A DNA stretch of 14,939 bases. Source: an uncultured Peptococcaceae bacterium (GTDB lineage: Bacteria > Bacillota > Peptococcia > Peptococcales > Peptococcaceae). Positions 14,601-14,939 of the stretch are shown piece by piece (position 1 is the first letter of the stretch; every line of letters begins with the position of its first letter). Under the pieces are notes generated by a model. That model was not told where the DNA came from. It made no database searches and saw only the letters and a list, made by a program, of their open reading frames with translations. A program made the position numbers and the translations under genes. The stretch covers positions 1 to 14,939 of the forward strand of contig CABVBB010000010.1 of the NCBI GenBank assembly GCA_902496505.1. Reading direction: 5' to 3'.

Positions 14601-14939
14601 GAAGAGTCCAGTTCATCATATAACGGAGGATTAATGTTATAGAAAGCATAGTCGTCAATATGTGTAAGTGCGCAGGCAGCGGAGAGATCAATAGTGCGAA
14701 TGCGCAGATTATCTGGCAGACGATTTGACGAACCTTGCTGACTTTTGAAGGCAGAGTTGCCAATGCCAGTAACGGCGGTACCGTTGATATCTGTGGGGAG
14801 AACTATATCTACATAAATAAGATCAGGAGCCTGAGAGTTGACGTATTCTAGATACGCGGTAGAAAAACCAGTAATGTCGCCGCCAGAAATAGCGTACATA
14901 TTGGTGCTATCCCACGTTACTGAATCGGCGGACTGATCT
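11648..14939 (-). CDS. Large SLH-anchored surface protein with BspA-type leucine-rich repeats (5' end outside window)
   Basis: The frame is open through the right edge, so the first visible ATG (14899) is not the true start; the 13 codons before it continue the protein, and the signal peptide lies outside. Numbered from that ATG (1083 residues), repeats of the LRR_5/BspA kind (LPDSIQSIGDSAFAHC, LPAQLQTLGDNVFKNC) span about 45-300. An MBG/YDG-like module (KVYDGQPLTLEV) follows at about 415-530, then a chitobiase C-terminal-like module at about 600-680 (YTIDGSDP), an InlB-B-like repeat at about 832-904, and three SLH domains at about 905-1083 (QPDAWYYDVVLSAY, APDAWYAAPIAWL, AWALKPMTWAATN). SLH domains bind pyruvylated cell-wall polymer. 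It is likely an adhesin or host-interaction protein. GC is low near the 5' end (21/60 at 14041-14100). Confidence 0.9.
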   Translation of the reverse strand, partial: DQSADSVTWDSTNMYAISGGDITGFSTAYLEYVNSQAPDLIYVDIVLPTDINGTAVTGIGNSAFKSQQGSSNRLPDNLRIRTIDLSAACALTHIDDYAFYNINPPLYDELDSSEFLLPDQLQTIGSNAFNGLLGLHGDLNLPDSIQSIGDSAFAHCGFDGTLTLPDNEQFTTIPSQLCQGDSFSGILNIPEHVTVIAGNFAFEGNAFSAVTWPDTLQSIGSSSFIDCTQLESIPPLPAQLQTLGDNVFKNCSQLNNQSIRLPNTLLSVGNTIFDGTPVQTMYLPNNPATVYKHHFFFDHSALTAIIAPNAEQYEHFYQSQENSQRKLAAYPITLNFLDADGSITATREALYNRPLNFAYDPVSDVWAADESYTLPDLADEAPLGYTMSWCFQPDADTAAEETTLVAGDTLYRTVTLQKAVLLTPPVNTLTKVYDGQPLTLEVQATHPLEGTEVGDIYFYYDFVRVQHYQGVAGYEQKSHQSVYNKAVAVKDSAPGGSDWYQVTPWVCQITTPGHATLRYYLPDVYYYVTITPAVPVVHPFCIDQADVGTTLSEITLTASPNDTPGLLTWQDETQIVTHGIHEYAWCFTPTDQDNYTPLSGTVSLRGLSDEPPLPPVASLASGTYTGSQQIILQQEDPESSIFYTIDGSDPRSSSTAQRYQLGSPLYLNKTLTLRTVAQDTAKRFSEIADYTYTIDSQSQAVIPPDNDSPLLPDRPDITPDQVDIIYVENVATEQRNTLLDALPTGLSASEHFFELHLTINLIPQETAQLSHKIIVSIPYPGDTANVYKIAHLRSDQSVEILDAQWYPEEGVLKFAIDSFSPFLVLTQQHSSSSNFSSGFSTPEQRYTITAVSGIGGRLSPEGQTTYAAGSHKTWCILPDDHAIIRQVWVDDHAIGAVSTYTFSDIQADHTIRAEFLPQLDDIQPDAWYYDVVLSAYRQGQLVGTSTHTFSPNSLVDRAMAAALLHRLAGSPASSSFTYTDVAPDAWYAAPIAWLSANHLASGYPDGSFHPEDAITRQECAALLYRYADWRGLTLRTSSNALSSFADCDQISAWALKPMTWAATNGLLIGKAPDQIAPNDPLTRAELAALLNRFLSL

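Noticed and set aside
12170..14763. Short open frames on both strands within the surface-protein gene
   Set aside because: None shows a ribosome-binding site or recognisable domain, and all are covered by the SLH/LRR reading frame.
11648..14899. ATG 14899 as the true start of the surface protein
   Set aside because: The frame continues without a stop to the window edge, there is no ribosome-binding site before it (CACCAATATG), and no signal peptide follows it.
1..14939. Mobile element, CRISPR array, tRNA or phage attachment site
   Set aside because: No transposase or integrase motifs, no regularly spaced direct repeats, and no cloverleaf with a CCA-type end were seen in reading both strands by eye.

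Overview
The window looks like chromosomal DNA of an anaerobic, gut-type Bacillota (Firmicutes; Clostridia or Negativicutes). I cannot place it more finely. The reasons are strong purine-rich Shine-Dalgarno sites, U-tract terminators, a diacyl lipoprotein, an antibiotic-resistance ABC-F/lnu operon, a BspA-type leucine-rich-repeat protein anchored by three C-terminal SLH domains, and moderate GC. Composition is uneven: single-line counts give 40/60 G+C at 121-180, 31/60 at 4561-4620 and 21/60 at 14041-14100. I see no tRNA, rRNA, CRISPR array, transposase or integrase.

Left part, minus strand (1-4107), read right to left. A lipoprotein gene (4107-3328) and a small cytosolic protein of unknown function (3301-2630) form one unit that ends at a weak hairpin. 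Next is an extended -10 promoter, a leader of about 250 nt, an ABC-F protein of the Vga type (2318-675) and, coupled through TAATATG, a lincosamide nucleotidyltransferase of the Lnu(B) type (673 to beyond the left edge). The leader carries a three-codon ORF, a terminator hairpin that buries the ABC-F ribosome-binding site, and a 9-nt upstream segment that can pair with the terminator. This is the layout of drug-induced attenuation.

Middle, plus strand (4248-9173). A LysR-type regulator, divergent from the lipoprotein unit, is followed by a strong terminator. After a region with LysR-like dyads come a cytosolic alkaline-phosphatase-superfamily hydrolase (682 aa) and a 12-TM-type SLC13/DASS-like permease. 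The three genes look like a regulated import-and-hydrolysis module for an anionic substrate that I cannot name.

Right part. A three-gene plus-strand unit (9248-11585) encodes a zinc-ribbon protein, an orphan ABC ATPase of the YlmA/ModF type, and a 325-aa protein of unknown function. A perfect 46-bp palindrome works as a shared terminator between this unit and the convergent surface-protein gene (minus strand, 11648 to beyond the right edge). That protein carries BspA leucine-rich repeats, MBG-like, chitobiase-C-like and InlB-B-like modules, and three SLH domains.
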